From positions 1 through 64,000 of the forward strand of contig NZ_JAFBFH010000010.1 of NCBI RefSeq assembly GCF_016909185.1: 64,000 nucleotides of DNA, given 5' to 3'. Shown piece after piece: positions 46,165 through 55,401 of the stretch. Below the pieces are notes generated by a model. The model was not told the origin of the DNA, made no database searches, and worked only from the letters and a program-made list of their open reading frames with translations. A program made the translations under genes and the position numbers. Positions within the stretch are counted from its first letter, which is position 1. Each line of letters starts with the position of its first letter. This stretch comes from Siminovitchia thermophila (GTDB taxonomy: Bacteria; Bacillota; Bacilli; Bacillales; Bacillaceae_C).

Positions 46165-47604
46165 TCACCGACCTCCCGGAAGTTTATCATTTGCTTGATG
46201 AACGATTGTTGAATCTGTATCCATACTCGCGATATCCTTCTTTTTTGACGTGAGTAACGTGATAATAATGAGGGCAGCGACCGATAACGGCAAAGAAAAC
46301 AAAACACTGTTCCAATCAAACGGCTTATTGAGTACAAGTTCCCAGAAAAGGGTTGCCATCCCACCAGTAATAATAGAAGCCAGCGCCCCCGCCGTATTGG
46401 CTCTTTTCCAAAAAAATGTCGCCATCACAACGGGTGTAATTGCTGCACCATACATCGTGTAAGAATACATTTGTACTTCTAATACACTCGGAAAAAAAGT
46501 ACCGAGTACATAGGCCAAAATACCAAGCAGTATAACAGACATCCGACTAAAACGTAAATGCTGCCGATCTGTGAGCGTACCCTTAAATCGAGAGTAAATG
46601 TCGTAAACGATATTTCCGGCAATGGATAATAAAAAGGAGTTAGCTGTCGTAATGACCAACGCAATGGAAGCAACCAATATCAGTGACCCAACGGGAACCG
46701 GTACTGCATTTGCGGCAATATGAAAAATAGAAGTGTCAGATTGAATTTCCGGGTATAACACAACAGCAGTTGTCGCAATAAAGATCGCTAAACTAATAAT
46801 GATGACATTCCCAAAAAAGAATCCGATTGTTGATTTTTTTGCGGTGATTTCGTCCCTGGCTGCCGAAAATCGATTGTACATATTTTGGTCTCCCAGTATT
46901 AATAGGAAGGTCGGTAAAAAGAACCCCAACAATTGCGGGAATGTCAATCCTCCCGACCAGCTTACATGACTGTCAGGCAATGCGGAAACCATTCCAGAAA
47001 AACCATCTACCTTGGGCAATAAAAATGGGACAGCGATTAAAAATCCAAACACAATCAATATAGCGCTTACAAAATCTGTGTAAGAGACAGAAAATAGTCC
47101 ACCTGTTACAGCTAAAAATATGACAAAAACAGCAATGAGAATCGTGCCGGTTTCAGGTGATATGTCAGTCGTCATACTCAGTATGACTCCTCCGCCTATG
47201 AATTGGTAAGCGGTAATGCCCACATACGCCAACAGGATAAAAACAGTGGCGACAAGCCGAGTAGTACTTCCATATCTATTCTCCAACATTTCTGGTAAAG
47301 TATTTTTCTTCAATAATCGGGCCTTATCGGCAATGAAGTATAAAATCATGATCCCAATAGGTCCACCGGCAAAGTAAATAATAGAGGCGAGAGGCCCGTA
47401 TTGAAAAATAAAACTGGCCCCTCCGACTATTGTTCCTGATCCCACCCACGTGGCAAGCAATGTTCCAACGAGGATAAAACCCGGCAATCGCCGCCCTGCT
47501 ATCATAAAATCCTCGGTATTTTTAACTTCGCGCTTAGCAAAATACATTCCTAAGAAAACCATGCTAGTTAAATACACAATAACAATGATTAAATGAACAT
47601 TCAT
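46165..47604 (-). CDS. Sodium:solute symporter family transporter
   Basis: 479 residues, about 13 hydrophobic segments, SSS family (PanF/YcgO-like group) with the typical KNTEDFMIAGRRLPGFILVGTLLATWVGSGTIVGGASF opening. RBS AGGGGTGG precedes the ATG. It forms an operon with the creatinase-like gene downstream, so the substrate is probably what that enzyme processes. It is distinct from PutP at 13424-14890. Substrate unknown. Confidence 0.88.
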   Translation of the reverse strand: MNVHLIIVIVYLTSMVFLGMYFAKREVKNTEDFMIAGRRLPGFILVGTLLATWVGSGTIVGGASFIFQYGPLASIIYFAGGPIGIMILYFIADKARLLKKNTLPEMLENRYGSTTRLVATVFILLAYVGITAYQFIGGGVILSMTTDISPETGTILIAVFVIFLAVTGGLFSVSYTDFVSAILIVFGFLIAVPFLLPKVDGFSGMVSALPDSHVSWSGGLTFPQLLGFFLPTFLLILGDQNMYNRFSAARDEITAKKSTIGFFFGNVIIISLAIFIATTAVVLYPEIQSDTSIFHIAANAVPVPVGSLILVASIALVITTANSFLLSIAGNIVYDIYSRFKGTLTDRQHLRFSRMSVILLGILAYVLGTFFPSVLEVQMYSYTMYGAAITPVVMATFFWKRANTAGALASIITGGMATLFWELVLNKPFDWNSVLFSLPLSVAALIIITLLTSKKKDIASMDTDSTIVHQANDKLPGGR

Positions 47605-47691
47605 GGCTTACCACCCCTGGTAGAAGATTGACATTTTACTAAACCATGTAATCCTGTCCTTTCCACTGAATTTCGCAAACATCATATTCTT

Positions 47692-48594
47692 TTATTTTAC
47701 TGTGGCGAGTGTAATGTTTAATTGAGATAAAATATCTCTCAACTGCTGTTCTTCAGCCGGCGACAATCCCAGTCTTGGATAGCGCGACGGTCCGCCGGCC
47801 TGCCCGGTCAATTCCAGAGCCCGCTTGACAATTTGGACATATTTCCCCGATCCTTCAAGGAAATGACAGAGAGGAAGAATGCGGTCGTTGATTTCCCAGG
47901 CCTTGTCAATTTCACCATTTTGGAAGTAGTGAAACATATCTGTCACCAGTTTCGGCACAATATTGCCCGCTACGGACACCCAGCCCGTTGCTCCGACGAA
48001 ATAAGATTCCATGACCAGCTCTTCAGCTCCGCAAAACACTTCAATGTCGCCTTTTCCTTCACGGGCGAGGTCTCTCGCTTTCTGAATATCGCCGCTCGAT
48101 TCTTTGACATGTGTAATGGTTTCACATTCTCTTGCAAGCCGCAGCATCAACTCCGTGCTCATATCGATGCCGGACAGACCTGGATTGTTATACAGCATGA
48201 TCGGAATATCCGTTTCTTTGGCAACTTCTTTAAAATGAAAATAGATTTCTTCTTCCTTCGGTTTGCAATAGTAAGGATTAATGATCAAGGCGGCGTCCGC
48301 GCCATTCGCTTCCGCCTGTTTCGTGTATTCGATTGTTTCTTTCGTCGTTTCGGACGCTGTCCCAACCATTACAGGAATTCGTCCGTTTACTTCTTGAACC
48401 ACCGTTTCAACCATCTTATATTTTTCTTCTTTCGTCAGACTGACAAACTCTCCGGTGCTCCCATTGATAATGACTCCAGCCACACCTTGGTCGATAAAAT
48501 AATGTATATTGTTCTTAACACCTCCCCAATCAATCTCCTGATGTTCATTCATCGGGGTAATTAAAACCGGAAAAGCTCCCCTGATTTTTGACAT
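47692..48594 (-). CDS. DapA/NAL family lyase, candidate delta1-pyrroline-4-hydroxy-2-carboxylate deaminase
   Basis: 300 residues from the ATG at 48594 (TGGAGG upstream). DHDPS fold motifs: GSTGE near residues 45-49, catalytic Tyr in MLYNNPG (about 135) and Schiff-base Lys in THVKESSG (about 164). In hydroxyproline pathways a member of this family deaminates and dehydrates the pyrroline product to 2-oxoglutarate semialdehyde. Its place in the epimerase/dehydrogenase operon strongly supports that role over lysine biosynthesis. Confidence 0.88.
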   Translation of the reverse strand: MSKIRGAFPVLITPMNEHQEIDWGGVKNNIHYFIDQGVAGVIINGSTGEFVSLTKEEKYKMVETVVQEVNGRIPVMVGTASETTKETIEYTKQAEANGADAALIINPYYCKPKEEEIYFHFKEVAKETDIPIMLYNNPGLSGIDMSTELMLRLARECETITHVKESSGDIQKARDLAREGKGDIEVFCGAEELVMESYFVGATGWVSVAGNIVPKLVTDMFHYFQNGEIDKAWEINDRILPLCHFLEGSGKYVQIVKRALELTGQAGGPSRYPRLGLSPAEEQQLRDILSQLNITLATVK

Positions 48595-48616
48595 TTTACT
48601 TCCTCCATTCATTATG

Positions 48617-50038
48617 TTATAGACTTGCAATTTGTTGATCCGTATCTTCACTGTCCGAATCGTTCGTATACCAAATAAACTTATTCGTAAACCCGTAAAT
48701 CAACGTAATGAATACAGCCAAAAAGTTAAACCATAAAAAGGGAAGGTAGGACAAAGTGCTTACACCTAATACAGTGGCCATATATACCCCGCCATCACTC
48801 CACGGCACCATCGGCGTCGTAACTGTTCCGCCCGCTTCTGTATTTCTTGAAAGCACCCGCCGGTCAATGCCAAGACGATCATAGTTTTTTTCGGTAATCT
48901 TACTCGCCGTGATAATGGATACGTAAGCAGCGCCTCCAAAGAAGTTCCCAAAAAATCCGGAAATGATCGTAGAAAGTGTCACTTTCCCCGCATTATCCGC
49001 CCAAGCAAGCATCGTGTTGCAAATAACCTGCAATATGCCGATTTTCTCCATCAAACCGCCAACGCCAAGAGCAAACAAAATGAGAACAATGACATCAAGC
49101 ATGGAGACAATCCCGCCCCTGTTGAGCAAATTGTCGATAAAATCGACGCCCGATTCAATCGCAAATCCGCTGTAGGAAGTTTTAATCGCATCCAGTATCG
49201 TCATATCTTGAAATAGAAAGGACCAAATGGCTCCGAGCAAGGCACCAAAAGCAATCGTCGGAATCGAGGGCTTTTTCATGGCTAGAAGGATAATAACAAT
49301 CACGGCAGGAATGAGCATATACCAGCCGATATGAAAATGCTCCTGCAATGAAGCCATCGTCGCTTCTGCACGGCTTAGGTCGCCGCTTTTGTTCACGTAA
49401 AACAAACCGGTAAAGATAAATAACAACCCCGTTAACACCCAAGCGGGAACACTGACATACAGCATGGATTTGATGTGCTCAATCAAGTTTACTTTCGTCA
49501 ATGAGGCCGTCATGATCGTCGTGTCTGAAAGCGGAGACATTTTATCTCCAACATAAGCTCCGGAAATGACGGCCCCTGCCACAAGCGCTATCGGTATTCC
49601 AAAACTGTGTCCAATCCCCATCATGGCGATGCCGGCAGTGCCCGCTGTGCCGAATGACGTTCCGGTTGCCAGCGATGTCAACGTACAAATAACGAAAGCG
49701 GCAAATAAAAAGATCGTCGGATTAATAATGGTGAGACCATAATAAATGATGCTCGGAACGATTCCGCCGGCAATCCATGTACCAATCAACGCCCCCACCG
49801 TAATGAGGACCAAGACAGCTTCCAAACCGTTATGAATCCCCTTTAAAATGCCATCCTGCAAATCGGAATACGTGTAACCGATTTTAAGGCCGACAAGCAT
49901 AATGACAAACCAGGAAACGAACAATGCCAATTGAATCGGAAGGCCAATTTGCGCAACAAACACGTACATGATGACAATAAAACTCACTAACACAAAGATT
50001 ACTTCAGGCAGATTGGGAAGACGCTTTTCTTTTACCAT
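48617..50038 (-). CDS. NhaC-type Na+/H+ antiporter family transporter
   Basis: 473 residues from ATG 50038 (GAGGAGG upstream), about 11 hydrophobic segments and NhaC family features (TGTSFGTAGTAGIAMMGIG, GDKMSPLSDTT). Encoded between the racemase genes and the deaminase gene. In such operons the NhaC member may move the amino acid (for example hydroxyproline with sodium or exchanged for a product) rather than act as a housekeeping antiporter; this is inference. Confidence 0.88.
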   Translation of the reverse strand: MVKEKRLPNLPEVIFVLVSFIVIMYVFVAQIGLPIQLALFVSWFVIMLVGLKIGYTYSDLQDGILKGIHNGLEAVLVLITVGALIGTWIAGGIVPSIIYYGLTIINPTIFLFAAFVICTLTSLATGTSFGTAGTAGIAMMGIGHSFGIPIALVAGAVISGAYVGDKMSPLSDTTIMTASLTKVNLIEHIKSMLYVSVPAWVLTGLLFIFTGLFYVNKSGDLSRAEATMASLQEHFHIGWYMLIPAVIVIILLAMKKPSIPTIAFGALLGAIWSFLFQDMTILDAIKTSYSGFAIESGVDFIDNLLNRGGIVSMLDVIVLILFALGVGGLMEKIGILQVICNTMLAWADNAGKVTLSTIISGFFGNFFGGAAYVSIITASKITEKNYDRLGIDRRVLSRNTEAGGTVTTPMVPWSDGGVYMATVLGVSTLSYLPFLWFNFLAVFITLIYGFTNKFIWYTNDSDSEDTDQQIASL

Positions 50039-50075
50039 GGTTTTCCTCCTCATTTTTCATAAACCAGGAATGCCA

Positions 50076-51014
50076 TTACTTAAGCAAAAAACCGTCAGGC
50101 AGAGGGTCCGTTGGATCGAGGATAAACGTTTGCGCCCCTGTCATAAACCCTCTCGCACGTATACTGAACCGATTGTCGCCGTCGACTTGAAGCAAATTTG
50201 CTTCAAGAAAACTTCCAAAAATGCTTTCATTCACTAGCCGTTGTTCCGACCGGATTTCCCCTTTCCCCACCAGACTTGTAAAACAGGCCGCCGTCGAACC
50301 GAAGCCCGGCGAACGGACGAGCCATCCGTCCTCCCGGAACGTGACTGATTTCACCCTTCCCTTGGATGCTTCCGCCCAATCCATTAACACAACCCTTTCA
50401 ACTGCGCGTTCCCTTGCCAACTTTTGAACAGCCTGTCGTCCCCATTCTTTTAATTCTGAAAGATTGGCGAGTTCCAGCACGGCGCCAACTTCCTTCGCGT
50501 CAAACAGAGCATACAAATGCTCCCCCTGCACGAGGGTATACATTGTCTCTAAAAAAGGAATGTCAGACTTCACGAGAGTAAACGAACCTGTCTCCACAAT
50601 AACGGATACAACCTGTTCCTTTTCCATTACCGCCGATGCAAAAACGATGCCTTGAACGGTTTCTATCAAATACTCGCTTGATTGTTTCTCCTTTAAGCGG
50701 CCATTTTCAAGCAGGGCAGTAGTGATGGCGGCAACTCCGGCATTATGAACAGGCACTGTGCCTTCATGATCAAAAAAGATAACAGCCACATCCGCTTCTT
50801 CACTGACAGGCGGAACAACGAGACAGCCGGTGATCCCCGCAAATCCGCGCGGCTCTTTTACAAGCAATTTCATTTCTTCCGAAAAAGTGGCCGGCAGCTG
50901 CTCCTCCAATTGTTGCAGACTTCTGTAATGAACGAGTGGCACATCATGGATGATCCGAAAAACTTCGCCTGCCACATGCACGTCAGTCGTGTGATACATT
51001 TTTTGCAGTTTCAT
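50076..51014 (-). CDS. Degenerate proline racemase-like protein lacking both catalytic cysteines
   Basis: 312 residues, same fold and length pattern as the complete enzyme encoded just upstream, with conserved start (TTDVHVAGEVFRII), EPRGFAGITG and C-terminal DPTDPLPDGFLL. However the MCGH site reads VPVHNAG and the SPCGTGT site reads RSPGFGST, so both catalytic Cys are gone (to His and Gly). It overlaps the intact gene by 4 bases (ATGA), suggesting coupled translation. It may be a non-catalytic partner or regulator, or have new chemistry. The ORF is intact, so it is not simply decaying. Confidence 0.85.
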   Translation of the reverse strand: MKLQKMYHTTDVHVAGEVFRIIHDVPLVHYRSLQQLEEQLPATFSEEMKLLVKEPRGFAGITGCLVVPPVSEEADVAVIFFDHEGTVPVHNAGVAAITTALLENGRLKEKQSSEYLIETVQGIVFASAVMEKEQVVSVIVETGSFTLVKSDIPFLETMYTLVQGEHLYALFDAKEVGAVLELANLSELKEWGRQAVQKLARERAVERVVLMDWAEASKGRVKSVTFREDGWLVRSPGFGSTAACFTSLVGKGEIRSEQRLVNESIFGSFLEANLLQVDGDNRFSIRARGFMTGAQTFILDPTDPLPDGFLLK

Positions 51015-52048
51015 GTCACATCCTCCGTTTCATGCTCCATCGGCGGAATAAGAAGAAACCCTTCCCTAAGCGGATCTTCCTCATTGTAGAAAAAGCGGTG
51101 CATGCCCATCAGCCAGGCCGATCCCGATATGTTTGCCACAACCGCGTCCATTCCTTGGACTTGCGTTTCATGAAGCACACGCCCTGTAAATAATGTGCCG
51201 ACTATACTCTCATGGACAAATTCTTCTTCTATCCCTATTTCGTCATTGGCATAAAGAACAGCCAGCTTGGCAGAAGTCCCCGTCCCGCACGGTGAACGGT
51301 CGATCCCGCCCGGCGGGACGACAACGGTGTTTTTTACATCCGCTTCTTTATGCGTTGGCTCCGTAAAAAATTCCACATGGGTCAATCCCCTGATAAACGG
51401 AAATTGCGGGTGGACCACTTCCGTTGATTCGTTGATGGCGTTACGAATGTTGATCGCCTTTGCAATAATGTCGGAAGCGTTTTCAGGAATCAAATCGAGT
51501 CCCACTGATTTGGCGTCAATAATCGCGTAAAAGTTTCCCCCGTACGCGATATCCGCCTGCACCTCGCCGATGCCTTCCACATCAACGCTGACGCTCTTTA
51601 ACAAAAAGGATGGCACATTGTTAAAAGAAACGGTGACCGCCTTTCCGTTTTCGACAAGGATATCCACTTCCACCAACCCGGCCGGTGTATCCAATGTCAA
51701 GGAGGTCACCGGCTCTTTTACAGAGATGAGCCCCGACTCTGTCAAAGCTGTGCAGACGCCAATCGTATCATGGCCGCACATCGGCAAATATCCGCCTGTT
51801 TCAATGTAGATGACGCCGATATCCGCCGCGGGATCGCACGGCTCTGTCAAAAGCACTCCCGACATCACATCATGCCCTCTGGGCTCATTCATGAGCAGCT
51901 TGCGGATCCAGTCATACTCTTTTTTCATGTACAGCATCTTCTCCGACATCGTGTTTCCTTTTAGTTCGGGAAGCCCGCTGATGAGAGTTCTCGTGGGATT
52001 TCCTCCTGTATGTGTATCTATCGTTGTAAACACTTTTTGCGCCTTCAA
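51011..52048 (-). CDS. 4-hydroxyproline 2-epimerase / proline racemase, catalytically complete
   Basis: 345 residues. First catalytic Cys in PMCGHDTIG (about residue 91), second in [12 protein letters not shown] (about 254), so a Cys/Cys epimerase or racemase. Start is TTG at 52048, overlapping the stop of the FAD gene (TTGA), with AAGGGGTGG upstream. In the operon it would convert trans-4-hydroxy-L-proline to cis-4-hydroxy-D-proline for the dehydrogenase encoded upstream. Confidence 0.9.
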   Translation of the reverse strand: MKAQKVFTTIDTHTGGNPTRTLISGLPELKGNTMSEKMLYMKKEYDWIRKLLMNEPRGHDVMSGVLLTEPCDPAADIGVIYIETGGYLPMCGHDTIGVCTALTESGLISVKEPVTSLTLDTPAGLVEVDILVENGKAVTVSFNNVPSFLLKSVSVDVEGIGEVQADIAYGGNFYAIIDAKSVGLDLIPENASDIIAKAINIRNAINESTEVVHPQFPFIRGLTHVEFFTEPTHKEADVKNTVVVPPGGIDRSPCGTGTSAKLAVLYANDEIGIEEEFVHESIVGTLFTGRVLHETQVQGMDAVVANISGSAWLMGMHRFFYNEEDPLREGFLLIPPMEHETEDVT

Positions 52049-53220
52049 ATACTTGCCACCCCTTTCTGAAAACGATGATAGCTTAAAGGTTGAATCGGAA
52101 TACTGGTCTCTTTTTCATTCATGAGCTCCTCCACAACTTTCCCTGTGACAGCCGCCAGGCTGATTCCATCCCCCTCATGTCCTGCCGCTATGTAAAAATT
52201 TGGAATCTCATCCACTCGCGACACAATCGGCAAATGATCTTCCGTGTACGGCCGGAGACCTGCGTAAGTACGGATTATCATCATGTCAGCCATTTTTGGA
52301 TAAAAGCGAATCGCTCTGCGGGCAATACATTGAATGACTTCATGCTCTACCTTCGTGTTAAAATCGACAAATTCCCGGCTGCTCCCGATTAAAAAATTCT
52401 GGCTTTCCGTCGGTTCAAAGACAAGCGCCACCCCATATTTCTCTGTAAGCGGATCAACCCGGCGCTCCCCGCCAAACTTGGAAATTAAATAGCCAAACTC
52501 CATCACTTTACGCAAACCGATCTGTTCTTGTCTGGAGGCGACAATGATATGCCCTTTCCTTGGCTTGATCGGAATCGACAGGCCCAGCATCTCCCCGATT
52601 TTAGGCGCCCAGACGCCAGCGGCATTCACCACATGGTTAGCGGTAAACATTCCGTTTGACGTATCAATGGAAAAAGACCCGTCTCCTTCCTTTTTTACAC
52701 GCCTCACCTCCGTATGTTTCCAAGCCTCTGATCCTTGCTGCTTTGCCGCTTCCAACAATGCAAAAGCAAGCATATATGGATTGACGGTTGAATCTGTGGA
52801 ACATTCCAAGCCCCCAAGCAAGTCGTCAGCAAAATACTTGGACTCATGCCGTATATCATTTCGGTCCAACATCCGAAACGGCAATCCTGCCGCTTTTTGG
52901 CGTTCCACCCATTGCTCCGCAGCTTCCATTTCTTCTTCAGATTCACAAACAAGAATACTTCCTGGTGCGCGGTATTCAAATGGATAATCCAACTGCCGTG
53001 ATAAATCAGCGACAAGCTTCTGGCTGACCAAAGACATCTGGCTGTCAAAACCCGGATCTTTATCTATAGCCAAAATATTTCCATCACAACGAGAAGAAGT
53101 GCCGCTTACAAAATCTCCTTTTTCAACAAGGGTCACTTGCCGACCGGATTTGGACACGTAATAGGCGATAGCACACCCGATAATTCCGCCGCCGATGATG
53201 AACACATCACAATGTTTCAA
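52045..53220 (-). CDS. D-amino acid/D-hydroxyproline dehydrogenase, FAD subunit (HcnC/DAO-like)
   Basis: 391 residues, DAO-type flavoprotein. Rossmann motif IIGGGIIGCAIAYYVSKSG at residues 8-26, acidic end of the second strand (VEKGDF), and the C-terminal TYAGLRPYTEDHLPIVSR...AAGHEGDGISLAAVTG block. TTG start with GGGAGG upstream. First gene of the operon from the sigma-54 promoter at 53257-53272. Together with the Fe-S and FAD proteins encoded divergently at 55126-56934 it would form an Hcn/Lhp-type D-hydroxyproline dehydrogenase complex. Confidence 0.88.
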   Translation of the reverse strand: MKHCDVFIIGGGIIGCAIAYYVSKSGRQVTLVEKGDFVSGTSSRCDGNILAIDKDPGFDSQMSLVSQKLVADLSRQLDYPFEYRAPGSILVCESEEEMEAAEQWVERQKAAGLPFRMLDRNDIRHESKYFADDLLGGLECSTDSTVNPYMLAFALLEAAKQQGSEAWKHTEVRRVKKEGDGSFSIDTSNGMFTANHVVNAAGVWAPKIGEMLGLSIPIKPRKGHIIVASRQEQIGLRKVMEFGYLISKFGGERRVDPLTEKYGVALVFEPTESQNFLIGSSREFVDFNTKVEHEVIQCIARRAIRFYPKMADMMIIRTYAGLRPYTEDHLPIVSRVDEIPNFYIAAGHEGDGISLAAVTGKVVEELMNEKETSIPIQPLSYHRFQKGVASI

Positions 53221-53256
53221 AGCTGTTCCTCCCTTCGGTGCTTACTTTTTATAGGT

Positions 53257-53272
53257 TGCAAATACTGTGCCA
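53257..53272 (-). promoter_or_regulatory. Sigma-54 promoter of the hydroxyproline operon
   Basis: TGGCACAGTATTTGCA on the minus strand: GG and GC elements separated by the required 10 bases and an almost perfect consensus. It lies 37 bases upstream of the FAD subunit start and reads away from the activator gene. Confidence 0.92.
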
Positions 53273-53394
53273 GGTCGCTCCGCCTGCCACATGAGAAAAT
53301 CAATATTACTTTCGGGAAAATTTTAAAAACTTGAACATATTAGTGTATAATAATCTTTACACTGTAAAATTTTTTATATATAAGGGGTGGAATC

Positions 53395-55056
53395 ATGGCT
53401 CTTTCGCTGCCAACTATCCGTGAAGTGCTGCATACGTTAATACGGCCTAACAACATGGACTATATATTGGAAAGAGACGGGCGGTTTTTTTACCAAAAAA
53501 GTCCGTTTGAAAAAGAATGGCGATGTAAAACGGTATACGAGGACGACACTTTTATGGCGTTAACCAATGCGTTCCAAGAAACTTTCGTCACAGTGGTGCT
53601 TGATGCCAATGACAAGCCGAACGGCTATATTACCGCAGCTCAGATGATCCAGTTTCTCTACACCTCCTTTCAACATGTAAGCGCTTTTTATGAAGCAGTC
53701 ATCAACACATCAGATTCTTCGGTGACGGCCATTGACGCCGACGGTCGTGTCAAAACATGGACAAAGGGCGCAGAAGAAATATTTTCGATTAAACAAGAAG
53801 AAATATTGGGACGGTTGATTACGGACTTTTTTGAACCTGACAAACTGGAAATCTTGCATTCTCTTCACAAAGGGAAAAGCATTAAAAACAAACAACATCA
53901 TCCGCGTTCCGACTTATTTGTACTGATTAATTCCAATCCCGTCTATTACGAAGAGGAAATCATTGGGGCCGTGGTGTCGGAAACGGATGTCACCAGCCAA
54001 GTAGTACTCAATGAAAAACTGTTTAACATGTCCTTTGAAGTACACCGCCTCGAGCAAGAGGTCGCGAAATACAGAAAAACAAACGATCCGTTCAGCGCTA
54101 TTAAAGGAAAAAGCAGAATCCTCCAGGAAACAGTGGATTTGGCAAAAAAAGTGTGTGCCGTTAAGTCAACCGTCCTGATTTTAGGGGAAAGCGGCGTTGG
54201 AAAAGAAGTGTTCGCGAAAGCCATCCATGATGCAAGCGAAAAAGAAAGCGCCCCATTTATTTCCGTTAACTGTGGGGCCATACCGGATTCTCTCTTTGAA
54301 AGTGAAATGTTCGGTTATGAACGCGGGGCCTTTTCAGGCGCCAGCCAAAAGGGGAAAAAAGGAAAGATTGAACTGGCTAACGGAGGAACTTTATTCCTCG
54401 ATGAAGTGGGAGAAATGCCGCTTGACATGCAAGTAAAATTATTACGGGTGTTGCAGGAGCAAAAATTTTACCGAATTGGCGGTGAAAAGGAAATCAATAT
54501 TGATTTCCGTATCATTGCCGCAACAAATCGAAACTTATCGGAGCTCGTGAAAGAAGGAAAATTCCGTGACGATTTATTTTACCGTTTAAATGTCGTCAGT
54601 GTCCAAATTCCTCCTTTACGTGAGAGGAAGGAAGATATTATTGAACTGACAAATCATTTTTTAAAAGAGTTGTCTATTCGCTACGATCGTCCCATCCAAG
54701 ATTTTTCCCCCGAAGTTATGCATTCCTTATTACAGTATGACTGGCCGGGCAATATTCGGGAACTGCGCAATGTCATCGAACGGCTTGTCGTTTTTGCGAC
54801 GGACGGTATCATCAAAAAAGAGTATTTGCCTTTCGTTCCGGACAGCTTCTCTGATCAAAAACAGCTGCCCAAATGGGAAGAGCAAGAACAACACCAAACC
54901 ATTTTGCCGCTTCAGACCGAAATGGAAAAGCATGAAAGAAAAGTGTTGGAGCGGGCCTTAAAGATCGTAGAAGGAAATAAAGCGGAGTGCGCCAAGCAAC
55001 TCGGCATCACACGAGCCACCCTGTATAACCGGCTAAAGCGCCTTGGACTTGACTGA
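53395..55056 (+). CDS. Sigma-54-dependent transcriptional activator (PAS-AAA-Fis type)
   Basis: 553 residues. N-terminal region (1-100) of unclear fold, a PAS domain at about 105-210 (AVINTSDSSVTAIDADGRVKTWTKGAEEIF), AAA+ domain at about 235-465 with Walker A GESGVGKE, the sigma-54 contact loop GAFSGA and LFLDEVGEMP, and a C-terminal Fis-type HTH (AECAKQLGITRATLYNRLKRL). RBS AAGGGGTGG. Flanked by two sigma-54 promoters that read into the two halves of the hydroxyproline dehydrogenase; it is surely their activator. Similar layouts (PrdR, RocR) respond to proline or arginine products. Confidence 0.93.
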   Translation: MALSLPTIREVLHTLIRPNNMDYILERDGRFFYQKSPFEKEWRCKTVYEDDTFMALTNAFQETFVTVVLDANDKPNGYITAAQMIQFLYTSFQHVSAFYEAVINTSDSSVTAIDADGRVKTWTKGAEEIFSIKQEEILGRLITDFFEPDKLEILHSLHKGKSIKNKQHHPRSDLFVLINSNPVYYEEEIIGAVVSETDVTSQVVLNEKLFNMSFEVHRLEQEVAKYRKTNDPFSAIKGKSRILQETVDLAKKVCAVKSTVLILGESGVGKEVFAKAIHDASEKESAPFISVNCGAIPDSLFESEMFGYERGAFSGASQKGKKGKIELANGGTLFLDEVGEMPLDMQVKLLRVLQEQKFYRIGGEKEINIDFRIIAATNRNLSELVKEGKFRDDLFYRLNVVSVQIPPLRERKEDIIELTNHFLKELSIRYDRPIQDFSPEVMHSLLQYDWPGNIRELRNVIERLVVFATDGIIKKEYLPFVPDSFSDQKQLPKWEEQEQHQTILPLQTEMEKHERKVLERALKIVEGNKAECAKQLGITRATLYNRLKRLGLD

Positions 55057-55071
55057 ATATCCTCCCTTTGT

Positions 55072-55087
55072 TGGTACAGTTTTTGCA
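55072..55087 (+). promoter_or_regulatory. Second sigma-54 promoter, upstream of the Fe-S/FAD genes
   Basis: TGGTACAGTTTTTGCA: GG and GC with 10-base spacing, one deviation from TGGCAC. It begins 16 bases after the activator stop codon and reads into the gene at 55126, so the three downstream genes are coregulated with the operon on the other strand. Confidence 0.88.
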
Positions 55088-55125
55088 TTATAAACTTGCA
55101 TAGACAGCAAAAGGAGGCAAAGCCT

Positions 55126-55401
55126 ATGACTGGCAACGAGAACTTGGTCATTTGCCGATGTGAGGAAGTCACTTTCGGACAAATTCAAACAACTGTTGAA
55201 ACATATACATGCAGTGCAAGGGAGTTAAAGCTCAGAACGCGGGCAGGAATGGGTTTCTGTGGAGGCCGCACATGCAGGGTGACACTTGACCGGCTCATTG
55301 AAGAGGTACTGCCGGGCATCTCCGTTTCAGACATTCCGTTGAAATACCAGCCGCCTGTCAGACCGGTCACTTTCGGAACGGCAGGTGATCTTGATGACTA
55401 G
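55126..55401 (+). CDS. BFD-like [2Fe-2S] protein, subunit of D-hydroxyproline dehydrogenase
   Basis: 91 residues from ATG 55126 (AAAGGAGG upstream). Cysteine pattern CRCEEV ... FCGGRTC fits a BFD-type [2Fe-2S] domain (CxC then CxxxxC about 32 residues later). In many Hcn-type enzymes this domain is fused to the C-terminus of the FAD subunit; here it is separate. Overlaps the next gene by 8 bases. Confidence 0.85.
   Translation: MTGNENLVICRCEEVTFGQIQTTVETYTCSARELKLRTRAGMGFCGGRTCRVTLDRLIEEVLPGISVSDIPLKYQPPVRPVTFGTAGDLDD

Noticed and set aside
47692-48594. Lysine-biosynthetic dihydrodipicolinate synthase
   Set aside because: The fold and catalytic Lys fit, but the gene is in a hydroxyproline operon, where a family member serves as pyrroline-hydroxycarboxylate deaminase.
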